A stretch of DNA of 64,000 bases from Euglena gracilis (GCA_039621445.1 CP154954.1:10621521-10685520), one strand, 5' to 3'. Shown: positions 1 through 10,090, counted from the first letter of the stretch. Program-made: numbers and translations. Notes: generated by a model not told the origin, from the sequence alone.

Positions 1-219
1 CATGGCTCTGCCCCCCATAAAGCTGTCACCTGAGCACAAGCCTGGGTAACAACTTCCCAACATTGCAAATCAACGAGTCCGGGAATGGAAGGTGGTAACT
101 TCAGGGGGGGGGGGGATGACAGCTTTTGGGGAACCTAGTTTCGACCCAAATAAAATCTTTTTTGATGATGGGACGTGTGTCTTGCATTTATTTGGAGGTG
201 CATGTCAGGTTTTGGCAAA

Positions 220-276
220 ACACACACACACAAACACACGCGCGCACACACGCACGCACGCACGCACGCACGCACG
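220..276. repeat. CA / CGCA simple repeat
   Basis: Alternating CA units pass into CGCA units. All overlapping ORFs here are repeat translation (THTHTH, VCVCVC). Confidence 0.95.
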
Positions 277-600
277 TTGTATTCAGTCGAGCAGGCCGAA
301 TTTACGCAAAAATGAATTAAAAAAAATCCTGATCCCCCGTGAGAGGCATCAAAAAACATTTTCGACGTTGTTACTCAGCAGGTGCGGCCCCAGGTGATAC
401 CTTTCCAACATGGCAAGTCCGCCAGTACAGCCCAAGGGGCTTCCGGAACACGAAGGCGACTGGAAACCCCAAAGGGGGGCGGGGGCGTTCAATGCTTCGA
501 GGAGCGACAGTTGTTGAAATTCATGTTCAAAAATGTATATATAAATATGAGTATATAATATAAAAAATATATATTTTCAAAAAAAATGTGTGTGTGCCAG

Positions 601-758
601 AAGCGCCATGCCCCTGCTCGGGGGGGACAGCCACTGGGGGGCGCTGGCTTTCGACGGGGGCCACGGCGGCTCCGGCAAGCGACTGGGGTCGCTTGCCAGG
701 CTCCGCGGGAGGTCGCGAGGTCGGCCCCGCGGGCTTCACGGGCAGGGGCGTCGGAAAG
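601..758 (+). CDS. Internal exon, unrecognised basic protein
   Basis: A GC-rich block is bounded by a plausible acceptor (gtgccag before 601) and donor (CGGAAAG then gtttga). It is open in more than one frame. Frame 1, starting KRHAPARGG, leaves two nucleotides (AG) that complete a Ser codon with the first base of the exon at 1225, so it is the frame compatible with that exon. The peptide is rich in Arg, Ala and Gly and matches no domain I know. The minus strand is also open but has no acceptor. Confidence 0.35.
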
Positions 759-1224
759 GTTTGAAGGGGTCAGCCCGACTGCACGTGTTGCCCATTCCAC
801 GTGGGGAGTCCCACATCACATCATCCATTTACGGCAAACCCAAAGAATAACACCCCCGTTGGATTGAACTCAAGCTTGAATTCAGGCCCGATGGACCGAT
901 AGACATTGTTAGTGTTCCACCCCATCCTTGCGCATCACTTGCTAATGTTGCCAGAATGTGGGGTGAACGCCGGAAACGGTGCCCCCCCCCAAATAACCCC
1001 CCCCCCCCGAGGCCCGACTTCGGTGGCCCATACAATACCCCCCCTCAGCAGTGCGTGAAGAAAAACCACCAAAAAGTATGGCAAGATCAAAAAAAAAAAA
1101 GACGAAATCTGGTCAGAAAAATGTTTCACAAAAATATTTGACCAAATATTGACTTTGAAACCAGTGCCCAAAATTCCAAACTCCCCCAAATAATACCTGT
1201 GGGAGGTCAGACCCCCCAGTTCAG

Positions 1225-1366
1225 TTCACACCCATATGCTTCCGACCCCGGTCAACCCTGGATGCCGGAGGGCCTGTGGGAGGCAGCTTGGGGGCCGGCG
1301 GGGCGACCGCGGCCACCGCTGGACGCCCACCATCCGTTTCCACAACTAGCCAGAGAACGATTGTGA
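1225..1366 (+). CDS. Terminal exon of a plus-strand gene
   Basis: The acceptor is ccccccagttcag at 1212-1224. The exon reads SHPYASDPGQPWMPEG and continues through a Pro- and Trp-containing tail to ...LARERL and a TGA stop at 1364-1366. Its phase fits the exon at 601-758. The tail is short, proline-rich and probably disordered, and the product is not recognised. A foldback transposon starts 38 bp after the stop. Confidence 0.45.
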
Positions 1367-1403
1367 ATGCAGTTATTCATTTTATTCTTTCATTCATATA
1401 TAT

Positions 1404-1689
1404 GGCAGCCTCCAACTAAAGGGACCCCCCCAGGGGGGGGTCCCTATAATTGGATCAGGGGGTCAAAATAGTTTTTTTGTGTTAATGATGGAATAGGGTT
1501 AGGTGCGCGACTTAGGGTTAGGGTTAGGCCCAACTTATAGACGGGTGTTAGGTGTACAAGTTAGGCCTGAAGTTAGGCCAGAATAGCACACCTAACCCTA
1601 TTCCATCAATAACACAAAAAAAAATTGCCGCCCCCTGATCCAACTATAGGGACCCCCCCTGGGGGGGGTCCCTTTAGTTGGAGGCTGCC
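1404..1689. mobile_element. Foldback MITE 1
   Basis: The element has terminal inverted repeats beginning GGCAGCCTCCAACTAAAGG, each followed by a C-run and a G-run. A second inverted pair lies inside (ggatcaggggg / ccccctgatcc, and gttaatgatggaatagg / cctattccatcaataac). The core carries agggttagggttaggc. It is flanked on both sides by TATAT, which suggests insertion into TA-rich DNA. No ORF is credible. An isolated end of the same type lies at 2614-2640. Confidence 0.85.
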
Positions 1690-1816
1690 ATATATCCATA
1701 TATCATATATCAATATATATATATATATATCACAATATATCTATATATACATATATATGTATATATATATGTCCATATATATGGATATATATATATATAT
1801 CCATATATATATATAT
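1690..1816. repeat. AT-rich simple repeat
   Basis: TA and CATA repeats separate two foldback elements and are probably their shared insertion target. Confidence 0.9.
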
Positions 1817-2111
1817 GGCAGGTGAGAACTTTAGGACCCCCCCCTCCCGGGGGGGGGTCCTAAAGTTCTCACCACAATGGCCACCCCCATTATTGAGGGA
1901 GCAGGGTTAGGTGCGCACATGCTAATTTGCGCTAATTGGCTATGTTGCGCTACATGGCTATGTTGCGCAAACATAGCCATGTAGCGCAACATAGCCAATT
2001 AGCACAACATTGCATGTGCGCACCTAACCCTACTCCTTCAATAATGGGGGTGGCCATCGTGGTGAGAACTTTAGGACCCCCCCCCGGGGGGTCCTAAAGT
2101 TCTCACCTGCC
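1817..2111. mobile_element. Foldback MITE 2
   Basis: The ends are inverted repeats beginning GGCAGGTGAGAACTTTAGG. They share the GGCAG tip, the internal AAAG/TTTAGG block and the C-run/G-run design with MITE 1. Almost the whole element is palindromic: the centre folds around ttgcgcaa, with arms such as ggctatgttgcgctac and gtagcgcaacatagcc. The motif agggttaggtgcgc is also shared with MITE 1, so the two are probably subfamilies of one group. There is no ORF. Confidence 0.85.
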
Positions 2112-2113
2112 AT

Positions 2114-2596
2114 ACCCGCCCCCCCCCCCGGGCAATTGTCACGCGACAAATCGGGCAGCACGGAGGGGGGTGACAATTTCCCAGGGTGACAATTTGGCCG
2201 GCACAGAGGGGGGTGACAATTGCCCGGGGGCGTCAATTGCCCGGGGGCGTCAATTGCCCACCCATGTAGGCCACATGAAATCCAAATGACCAAGAACACC
2301 ATCTGAAACACCAGTGAACACGCAAAAATGCAGCTATTGGTTGTGATATTGTGCAGAGCATTTGGTATGTGACATTTCTCAGCACGTTGTAGCGAAATAG
2401 AGGATCAATCGAGTCGTGTCGGCGAAAAGAAAATTCGCAAACATCTTCTGTGGGGGGGGGGTGACAAATTGGGCAGCACGGAAGGGGGTGACAATTTCCC
2501 AGGGTGACAAATTGGCCGGCACAGCCAGGGGTGACAATTGCCTGGGGGCGTCAATTGCCCGGGGGCGTCAATTGCCCGGGGGGGGGGGGGGGGGGG
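2114..2596. repeat. Dispersed repeat family A, copy 1
   Basis: The flanks are short repeated units of the form ggggtgacaattt..ggcagcac and gggggcgtcaattgccc. These enclose a unique core containing caccatctgaaacac and gatattgtgcagagc. Both ends are C-run or G-run, giving a TIR-like outline (CCCGGGCAATTG / CAATTGCCCGGG). A second copy at 5869-6297 has the same order of blocks. There is no coding potential. Confidence 0.8.
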
Positions 2597-2613
2597 TATA
2601 TATAAATATATAT

Positions 2614-2640
2614 AGTTGGAGACTTTAGTTGGAGGCTGCC
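2614..2640. repeat. Solitary terminus of MITE 1 type
   Basis: ctttagttggaggctgcc matches the right end of the element at 1404-1689 and is again followed by ATATAT. It looks like a truncated insertion next to family A. Confidence 0.7.
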
Positions 2641-2659
2641 ATATATCCATATATATACA

Positions 2660-2697
2660 TATATGCATGTATGTATGTATGTATGTATGTATGTATG

Positions 2698-2728
<31 letters not shown>

Positions 2729-3015
2729 GTATGTATGTATGTATGTATGTATGTATGTATGTATGTATGTATGTATGTATGTATGTATGTATGTATGTAT
2801 GTATGTATGTATGTATGTATGTATGTATGTATGTATGTATGTATGTATGTATGTATGTATGTATGTATGTATGTATGTATGTATGTATGTATGTATGTAT
2901 GTATGTATGTATGTATGTATGTATGTATGTATGTATGTATGTATGTGTGTGTGTATGTATGTATGTATGTATGTCTGTATGTATGTATGTATGTATGTGT
3001 GTGTACATGTATACT

Positions 3016-3074
<59 letters not shown>

Positions 3075-3320
3075 TTTGTTTTGTTTGTTTGTTTGTTTGT
3101 TTGTTTGTTTGTTTATTGGTTGGTTCATTCATTCATTCATTCATTCATTCATTCATTCATTCATTCATTCATTCATCCATTCATTCATTCATTTATTCAT
3201 TCATTCCTTCCTTCCTTCCTTCCTTCCTTCATTTGTGCATCTATTTAACAAATTGTTCATTTATGCTTGATTTGTCTATCTATCTATCTATTTACGTATT
3301 TGTTTATTTGTTTGTTTTTA
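2660..3320. repeat. Compound tetranucleotide microsatellite
   Basis: ATGT repeats (to about 3010) are followed in turn by ATTT (3013-3077), TTTG, ATTC (about 3123-3206) and CTTC (to about 3229), then short CTAT and TTTG runs. Long ORFs on both strands are pure repeat translation (MYVC, HTYI, LFIY). Confidence 0.97.
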
Positions 3321-3490
3321 TTTGTGGCGGAACCCAAAGGATGATCCCCGTAAATCACACAAAAAAACACTCCCTGAGGATGTGACCTTTAAAACCATGG
3401 GAAAGAAACAGCGGGGTGGTGCCTGGACAAGGATGGTGCTTGGACGGGGGGAGGGGGGTCAATGAGGGCCTGACGGCTATCCTTGTAAAC

Positions 3491-3599
3491 CGGCATTCAC
3501 ACCCAGCCCCAACTCCCATGCACTCCACGGACAAGGGTTGCAGACGCTATCGGCCAGCGGGGGGCATCGGCTTCTCCTGCTGCCTCGCGTCTGAATTCT
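3491..3599 (-). CDS. Candidate internal exon, Cys/Arg-rich
   Basis: The minus strand has an acceptor (gcaccag before AGAATTC) and a donor (AATGCCG then gtttac) with one fully open frame, RIQTRGSRRSRCPPLAD.... Its product is not recognised. The plus strand is also partly open (RHSHPAPTPMHS...), so strand is uncertain. A hAT-type MITE is inserted 52 bp away. Confidence 0.35.
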
Positions 3600-3813
3600 C
3601 TGGTGCATGCAGGGTGCGGCCTGGGGTGAATGTGTAGTGGGGGTAGGTGGGGAGGGGAACAGGGTTTTTTTTTTGAAGCGCGGGGGGGGGGCGGTCCCCA
3701 CCCCCCCGCCCCCGGGGGGGGGCCCCCCTCTGGGGGGGGGGGGTCCCAGGGGACCCACCCACTTCGGCCGAAAATGGCCAAAATGCTAAAAATAGCATCC
3801 ATTTCTATAAGAT

Positions 3814-3910
3814 GTTTCGTGTTCTGATCCCGCTTTTTTACCAGGAAAACCGGGGGCGCCGAAGGCGCCCCCGGTTTTCCTGGTAAAAAAGCGGGATCAG
3901 AACACGAAAC
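3814..3910. repeat. Perfect 47-bp hairpin at the left end
   Basis: The arms at 3814-3860 and 3864-3910 are exact reverse complements around the 3-nt loop gaa. The tip is ggcgcc-gaa-ggcgcc and the base is gtttcgtgttctgatc. A diverged version precedes the left repeat of copy 2 (50599-50648) and shares tctga..ccgcttttt, so the hairpin appears to belong to the element. Confidence 0.9.
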
Positions 3911-4091
3911 AATTTTGAAACCGTGTTAAGAGACCACGATGTACACCGGTAGTGAAAACCGTGTTCAAGTCCACGTGATTCGCGCAAAAAAAATGCCGAT
4001 TATAATAAACACGTGTACAAAAATGGGGTACCTTGGTACATTGCAATTGTACCGTGTTACAAACACGGTACAATGCAAATGTACTGTGTTT

Positions 4092-4300
4092 GTAACACGT
4101 GTACATTGTACGGAAAGCGTGTTTACTCTTTTGGTAACACGTGTACATTGTACGGAAAGTGTGTTTACTCCTTTTGGTAACACGTATACACTGCAGGAAA
4201 GCGTGCTTACTTTTTTGGTAACACGTGTACTTTTACGGAAAGCGTGTTTAGACTTTTGGTGACACGTGTGCATTATGCTAAAACGTGTTTCAAAAACGCC
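4092..4300. repeat. Left subterminal ~41-bp direct repeats
   Basis: Five imperfect units each contain ggtaacacgtgtaca...cggaaagcgtgttta. They are spaced about 40 bp apart, with starts near 4094, 4132, 4180, 4218 and 4257. Similar units lie to the right of the ORF in the same orientation. Such subterminal arrays are often transposase-binding sites, but that role here is inferred. Confidence 0.8.
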
Positions 4301-4318
4301 TTCACACCCTTCACAGCC

Positions 4319-4957
4319 ATGATGCGCCTGGCTAACCTCGCTGAGGCCCGCATGCCTGCCCCTCCCACTGTTAAGCAGTTTGTGGAATCCCTCCAAAAGG
4401 TGAAATCTCCATCTGAGGAAGTTGATGCTTTGTTCCCCCCCCCAGATCTGGTCTCGGCAAAAGATTACCGTCGCGACCGCATGGCTGCCCTGAATTGTTT
4501 TACAGAATACATGGGGGTTTGCGCAGCCCATGGGGTACAACACGCGACGTTGGACGACTGTTTTTTGGGGTGGGCCCGCTGGTGCATTGATGCTCGGGTG
4601 TTGTACGTGACACCCGAGCAACAAGTCGCCTGCGTTGCTGCCCGTACGGAGAGAGCTGGAACAGATTTTCGGGTTCGTTCCATGCCTGTTTTGTCTTTCC
4701 GTACATACCTCAATGCCCTTGTTTTTTTGTATAAAGTGTCAGACCGTGACGGACCTCCAATTGTGGCCTCCTCTGCTTCTCAATTCCCCAAATTCCTTGC
4801 TTTCTTTGCCCCTATGGTGACGAAAACGTGCTTCCCCACCACCTCCGACGTAGCTCGGTCTGTTCCTTGTGTGAGTTGTGCGGACACCTACCATTTTGTG
4901 TGTGCTGACCTGTGCCGAGCTCCCAAACGTCCCTGGAAATGCCCGGGATGTTTGTGA
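4319..4957 (+). CDS. Transposon-encoded protein, half PHD-like zinc cluster
   Basis: The 212-residue ORF starts at ATG 4319 (MMRLANLAEARMPAPP); an upstream in-frame ATG at 4244 would add residues encoded by the subterminal repeats. Residues about 50-155 are helical (DRMAALNCFTEYMG, RTYLNALVFLYKV) and resemble the SAM-like core-binding domain of tyrosine recombinases. This is inferred from pattern only. The C-terminus is CVSC-x4-H-x2-C...WKCPGC, the second half of a PHD finger; the first Cys pair is missing. Copy 2 has about 40 further codons between these parts, so this copy looks internally deleted and probably non-autonomous. Confidence 0.7.
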   Translation: MMRLANLAEARMPAPPTVKQFVESLQKVKSPSEEVDALFPPPDLVSAKDYRRDRMAALNCFTEYMGVCAAHGVQHATLDDCFLGWARWCIDARVLYVTPEQQVACVAARTERAGTDFRVRSMPVLSFRTYLNALVFLYKVSDRDGPPIVASSASQFPKFLAFFAPMVTKTCFPTTSDVARSVPCVSCADTYHFVCADLCRAPKRPWKCPGCL

Positions 4958-5149
4958 TGCCTTTCATGATGTGCTATTGTTCTTGGCCAACAGGCCACGA
5001 GGTGTTTGCAGCATGCGTCTGCATACCCCCCCCCCAAATACACCAACTTCCCGCCGCCGTGTTGCTTCTTGCTTCCGTTGAGCAGTATGTCCATCGTTTC
5101 ATGCATTCTAGTTATGCTGTAACCCTACAGAATATTTTTCATTTATAAC

Positions 5150-5345
5150 ACGGAACAATGCAAATGTACCGTGTTTGTAACACGTGTACATTGTACGGAA
5201 AGTGTGTTTACTCTTTTTGGTAACACGTGTACACTGCAGGAAAGCGTGTTTACTCTTTTGGTAACACGTGTACATTGTACGGAAAGCGTGTTTACACTTT
5301 TTGGTAACACATGTACATTGTACGGAAAGCGTGTTACAAACACGT
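5150..5345. repeat. Right subterminal ~41-bp direct repeats
   Basis: Four units of the left-side type, with starts near 5178, 5219, 5260 and 5302, lie in the same orientation. They are followed by the right terminal inverted repeat. Confidence 0.8.
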
Positions 5346-5704
5346 TTTCCACCGCTGAACACGTGGACTGAACACGGTTTTCACGGCCGGTGTACATCGT
5401 AGACTTAACACGGTTTCAAAAAATTCGGCGCCTGCGGCGCCGAAAAAAGATATACCCACCAGCCCCTGCCCCCCCCCCCGGGGGGGAGGGGGTCCAAAAG
5501 ACCCACCCATCCTACCCCCCCCCAGGGGAGGGGATCCAAGACTAAAAAAAAACCACCAGAGGGGAAGCAGGCGTAACGGTGGTTGGGTCGGTCTGATTGG
5601 GGGATGTCGACTCCGTCGAAAGCAGAGTTTCGAGTTCCATGACAAAAAAAAACTCAAAGGGTGAGGGTGGAAGGATTCAGGATTCGGGATTGGTGGATGA
5701 CAAG

Positions 5705-5868
5705 AAACAGAAAACATTATATATGTAACATATGCATATTATATATAATATAATATATAATATAATACAATAAATTAAACATAATACATATATATAATTT
5801 TATGTATAATAATATATTTTATTCATCTTTTTTATTTATAATATATATGATATAATATATGTATAAAT
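5705..5868. repeat. AT-rich stretch
   Basis: TATA-rich low-complexity DNA lies just left of repeat family A copy 2. It resembles the TA-rich setting of the elements at 1.4-2.6 kb. No gene is visible. Confidence 0.85.
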
Positions 5869-6297
5869 ACCCGCCCCCCCCCCAGGCAATTGTCGCGCGA
5901 CAAATCGGGCAGCACGGACGGGGGTGACAATTTCCCGGGGTGACAATTTGGCCGGCACAGAGGGGGGTGACCATTGCCTGGGGGCGTCAATTGCTCGGGG
6001 GCGTCAATTGCCCACCCATGTAAGCCACATTTTAAACCAAATGGCCAAAAACACCATCTGAAACACAAGTGAACGCAGGGAAAATGCAGCTACGATCGCG
6101 ATATTGTGCAGAGCGTTTGGTATGCAAAAATTCCAGCACATTGCAGCGAAATAGAAGATCACAGAACAATGCTGCAAATGGGGGGTGACAAATTGGGCAG
6201 CACAGAGGGGGGGTGACAATTTCCCAGGGTGACAAATTGGCCGGCACAGCCAGGGGTGACAATTGCCCGGGGGTCAATTGCCTGGGGGTGGGGGGGA
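5869..6297. repeat. Dispersed repeat family A, copy 2
   Basis: It has the same block order as 2114-2596: ggcaattgtcgcgcgac, gggcagcacgg, ggccggcacagagg, then the core with caccatctgaaacac and gatattgtgcagagcg, then ggccggcacagccagg. It diverges from copy 1 by many substitutions, so the copies are old. Confidence 0.8.
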
Positions 6298-6384
6298 GTA
6301 TGGAACTTGCATGGTTGAGCAATGAGAGGAGCATGAGTAAAAGAAGTGAGTTGAGTCGATGGGCCTTTCCCACCCCTGCACGAG

Positions 6385-6555
6385 GCTGTCGTTCGGCCCG
6401 GCCCGGCCCACCCTGGGCGTCTGCGACCGCCGCCGGGAGAACGGCGACTTGCCCGCGCTGCGCTCGCGGCTCGCGGACCGGAACGGGGACGTGGCGCGGC
6501 GCCACGCCCCCTTCAGCCGCGCGCCGGCGGACGACGGCGTGGTGGACGTGGCCAG
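6385..6555 (+). CDS. Candidate exon with a GC donor
   Basis: A 171-bp GC-rich block has an acceptor (cccctgcacgag) and ends GGCCAG followed by gcaaag, a GC-type donor. The open frame reads LSFGPARPTLGVCDRRREN... and ends ...DDGVVDVAR; it is Arg/Asp-rich. The minus strand is also open as a Ser/Arg-rich peptide (LKGAWRRATSPFRSASR) but lacks a clear acceptor. The product is not recognised. Confidence 0.35.
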
Positions 6556-6589
6556 GCAAAGACAGTCATCCCCAGTTATTGGTCTCCGG

Positions 6590-8650
6590 TGGGTTCCGGT
6601 GGGTTGCCTTGGGGGGGGGCAGGGTTGTATGGGAATCTCCGAGGGGGGGACCCCCCCCCTTCCGAAACTAGGGGAGGGGGGTGGGAGACCCCCCCCCTCC
6701 TACCTCCAGTTTTCGGTCGCCGAAATTTCGGCCGCTTTTGGGGGTCAAAAGGTCAATTTTTCTGAAATTTCTCAAAAATGGTGGTGAATCAAAAGAAATG
6801 TCCAAAACCTAAATTGAAGCCCTTAAAATGCCAGATCTAACAGTATTTTGATTTCCTGGCAACTCCCCACCTGTCCCGATTTATGGTCATTTTTGGCCAT
6901 TTTGCCAAAATTTCACGTTGAGCCCCCAAAAAAGTCCTAAAATACAGTCCCAGCGCGAAGCGCCAGAAAATTTTTTTGCCCCCCCAGAGGAAGGGGAGGG
7001 GGGTGGGGGAGGACCCCCTTCCGAAACTAGGGGGGGGGGGACCCCCCTACCACCTTACCCCCCAAGGGGGGGGTGACCAGGGTGTGACGTAGAGCTGAGC
7101 TCTTTGGGAGACCACCCCGGCCCGGCCCGCGAAAAACGCTCATTTTCGGCTCAAAAACAGTTTTTCTGGGTCAGGGAGGCCAAAAAACACGGTTTTGGGG
7201 CCAAAAATTTTTTTCGATTTTTTTCGACTTTTTTGACCGGTTTTGACCCAAAGTCATGGGTTGGTGGCCCAAAACGGGGCGCCGGCGGGTCGAAAAACGC
7301 TCAATTTTGGCTTGAAAACACTTTTTTCGGGTCCAGGAGGTCAAAAATCATGGTTTTGGGGAAAAAAAATTTTTTCGAATTTTTTCGACTTTTTGACCCA
7401 AAAATGGCCAAGTCCACCGGCCAGCGGGGCGGGCCCCAGCCACGGGGGGGCATGGGGGGGGGGGGGGTCCAGGTCGGAAAAAATTTTTTCGCTCAAAAAA
7501 CACTTTTTTTGATGTTCTGAAGTGAAAAAAAGTGCTTTTGAGCGAAAAAATTTTTTCGAAATTTTGGGTCCCGACCTGCCACCCGACCCCCCCTAGCCCA
7601 GCCGCCCTGACGGCGCCCGGTGGGGTCCCCAAATACCCAAAACTGGCCCAAAATCGCACAACCAGGCCCCGGGAACCCCAAAAAACGGTCAACCCCCCCC
7701 CCTAAACCTAATGATTGACCCCCTGGTTTGGGTCCCAACTCCTCGTCTAGCCCGAGATACGGCCAATTTACGGTTTCGGGCCCCGAAATGGCCAGAACTG
7801 GCCAAACTGGCCCAAAACCCCCAAAACGGCCATATCTCGGGCTAGGCGAGGAGTTGTCCCAAACCGCGCATACCGATCGATAGGGCGTTCCAAGGTCGTC
7901 AAATGAGGTCGCCATCACTTTTCCTCAACTCCGCAGCGTTTTCGAGATATTTTGAATTTTTCGATTTTTGGACCCCAGCCCGGCCGCCCTCGAACCCCCG
8001 CCGGGGTCCCCGAATACCCAAAACTGGCCCAAAATCGCACAACCAGACCCCGGGAACCCCAAAAAACGGTCAAAACCCCCCCCTAAACCTAATGATTGAC
8101 CCCCTGGTTTGGGCTCCAACTCCCCGTCTAGCCCGAGATACGGGCAAATTACGGTTTCGGGCCCCGAACGGGCCCGAAATGGCCAAAACTGCCAAACCTG
8201 CCCCAAACCCCCAAAACGGCCGTATCTCGGGCTAGGCGGGGAGTCGGCCCAAACCGCGCATACCGATCGATCGGGCGTCCCAAAGTTGAGGAATGACGTC
8301 CTCTTTACTTTTTCGTAACTCCGCGGCGTTTTCGAGATATTTAAAATTTTTAATTTTTTTGACCCAAAAATAAACTGAAAATTTCCCAGAAAAAAAAAAA
8401 CGGTAGACAACTTTTTTGCTCGGGCCATATCTCCAGACTGGCGGGGAGTTGCGGGTAACCGAAGGGCTCTGGAGGTACTAGGGACCGTCCCTAACCTATA
8501 GGCCATTAACTTTGGGGGCCACGAAATCCAGTCACATCGACGGGGGGGGGGGGGGGGGTGGGGGGGGGGGGGGGGGGGGGGGGGGGCGGGGGGGTCCGAC
8601 CCCCCCTCCGGCCCCGGTGGTAAGCTAAAGAGATAAGAGCTCAGCGACCC
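6590..8650. repeat. Dispersed repeat family D, block 1
   Basis: The block contains recurring modules found again at 12.2, 31.4-33.3 and 56.9-60.5 kb: tatctcgggctaggcggggagttg, ttttcgagatatttt, gaaaaacgctcattttcggctc, and gagctgagctctttggg. Poly-C and poly-G runs punctuate it, and a long G-run with few interruptions occupies about 8541-8596. ORFs rich in GFW, PPP or KKFF are repeat translation. No gene is visible. Confidence 0.85.
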
Positions 8651-8739
8651 CCCCCTACCACCTACCTCATGTCTGCGGAGCTCCCCATACAACCCTGGGG
8701 GGGGGACTGGGAAAAAAACATCCAACAAGGCGATCTGAC

Positions 8740-8839
8740 CGGATACTCTTTTTGCATCATGCAGTTGGTGCACAGCATAACCACATGCATGGCCCCCGGG
8801 GTCAGGATCTTGGCCTCCTTTTTGTCCCACATGAGGCAC
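8740..8839 (-). CDS. Exon 6 of a six-exon minus-strand gene
   Basis: The acceptor is gccaaaag and the donor is TATCCG then gtcaga. The 100-bp exon reads CLMWDKKEAKILTPGAM... and ends ...LCTNCMMQKEYP. Its first base completes an Arg codon with the AG left by the exon at 9143-9245. The CTNC pair could bind metal, but no family is recognised. Later exons were not found; family D follows. Confidence 0.6.
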
Positions 8840-9142
8840 CTTTTGGCTCTGTTTAATGGCCCAGCCAGGTGCTCAAAATATTTTGCCCCATCGCCACGTG
8901 GGATACCACATGATGTGATGTACTCACCCCAATGGCCACCAAATATTGGTCATCGCGAATCATATCCTGCAACCTGTTTAAACCTGAAGGAAAGGGTCTT
9001 TTGAATAATCATAAAAAGGCAACCTGTTGTTCTGCATCCCTCTTTGCAGCATGAGACTATGGGGCCATAAATCCAGCAGAAAAATATGTGCATGGGAAAA
9101 AATCTCCAGTGGGATCCGGTGGGATCCGGTGGCTGTCCTTGC

Positions 9143-9245
9143 CTGGACGTGGCAGGGGGCTCCGAGGGGGGCTCGGAGGCGGGCCGGTGGGGCACAGCCA
9201 TCCTCCCCCGGAAATTGTTGCCGTGCCAGCCGGAGACCCTTACAG
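9143..9245 (-). CDS. Exon 5 of a six-exon minus-strand gene
   Basis: The acceptor is ccgcctag. The exon ends ACGTCCAG and is followed by gcaagg, a GC donor with an otherwise perfect consensus. The frame VRVSGWHGNNFRGRM... passes into a Pro/Ser-rich stretch (ASEPPSEPPATS). This frame is chosen because it joins in phase to both neighbouring exons; the alternative frame CKGLRLARQQ is open but phase-incompatible. Confidence 0.55.
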
Positions 9246-10090
9246 CTAGGCGGGGCCAGTTGCACATACTTGGAAAGTGGATTTCCTGGACAGATGCCCA
9301 CCCTCCCCTGCGTGACGTGACGGGGACAGGGGTGTGTGAATGTGGACATGTGGATACGCGGAAAATATGCAATTGATGCCATAATTGGCGATTTTCCGGA
9401 CCCCCTCTTGCAAAGTCATTTCGGCCATCTTGGGCCCATTTAAAGGGCCATTTCGGGCTGTTATCGGTCATTTTCCACCATTTTTTTGACCATTTTCGAA
9501 CACTTGGCCATCTTCGGGCCATTTGGGGGCCATTTTAGTCAGGACCATTTTTGGGGCCATTTTTTGGCAAAAGCCATTCATAGGGTCATTTGGGGCTGAA
9601 AATTACCCAAAATTGCTAAAAAAAAACGGCTTACAATTGCCCAAAACGACCAAAATTAAAAATCCCAAACGTATGGGAATATCTTAAAATAGTCAAAAAT
9701 AAGCTGAGCTATTCAGGAATGGACAAATTTGCAACTGAAAACCTGTGAAAACCTCAAATTATGCACCAATCAGATATATGTGCCCTTTGGTGGAAAAAAA
9801 AATGCACAAAACAAATCCACCAAAACAAAAACACTCTTAGTTCATTATTTGGACACCGACTTTTATTAGACTGCGGGGTAAATATTTTGTAGATTACAAC
9901 AAAATTTTCAAAACCAAACAAGAATGCCCATAAAAGCAGTTCCCCTTTTCCTTTGCATTTTGGGGCTTTTTGCTGTCGTTTGGGCAGCCCGGGTTGTTCC
10001 TGGGGGGGGCATGTGGGGGGTATGCAAAACAGTGCTACAAATACAGTGCTAACAAGTCTACGCCCTGATACGCCCCCCCCCCCAGACCAC

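Larger units (their letters stand above)
3798..5421 (+). mobile_element. TIR element carrying one ORF, copy 1
   Basis: The terminal inverted repeats are about 65 bp: left from 3913 (ttttgaaaccgtgttaag...), right its complement ending near 5421. Outside the left repeat, but still inside the interrupted MITE, sits a perfect 47-bp hairpin. Direct repeats of about 41 bp flank the ORF on both sides. The element encodes the protein at 4319-4957. Its superfamily is not certain: the ORF resembles the N-terminal part of a tyrosine-recombinase element, but no catalytic motif is present. A decayed relative lies at 50654-54509. Confidence 0.75.
3652..5566. mobile_element. hAT-type MITE split by a later insertion
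   Basis: The two halves of one MITE lie at 3660 to about 3797 and about 5422 to 5558. The outer ends are CAGGGTTTTTTT... and ...AAAAAACCACCA, and both are bordered by the 8-bp direct repeat GAGGGGAA (3652-3659 and 5559-5566). Other copies of the family (30287-30566, 42014-42218) have the inner sequence uninterrupted: ctaaaaatag leads directly to ttcggcgcc. CAGGG tips with 8-bp target duplications are characteristic of hAT transposons. The interruption is the TIR element at 3798-5421. Confidence 0.85.

Noticed and set aside
1497-1530. Telomere or subtelomere
   Set aside because: Only two to three TTAGGG-like units, mirrored within a palindromic MITE; sequence continues normally on both sides.
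2616-3385. Long ORFs over 200 codons on the plus strand
   Set aside because: They translate the ATGT/ATTT/ATTC microsatellite in three frames; not genes.
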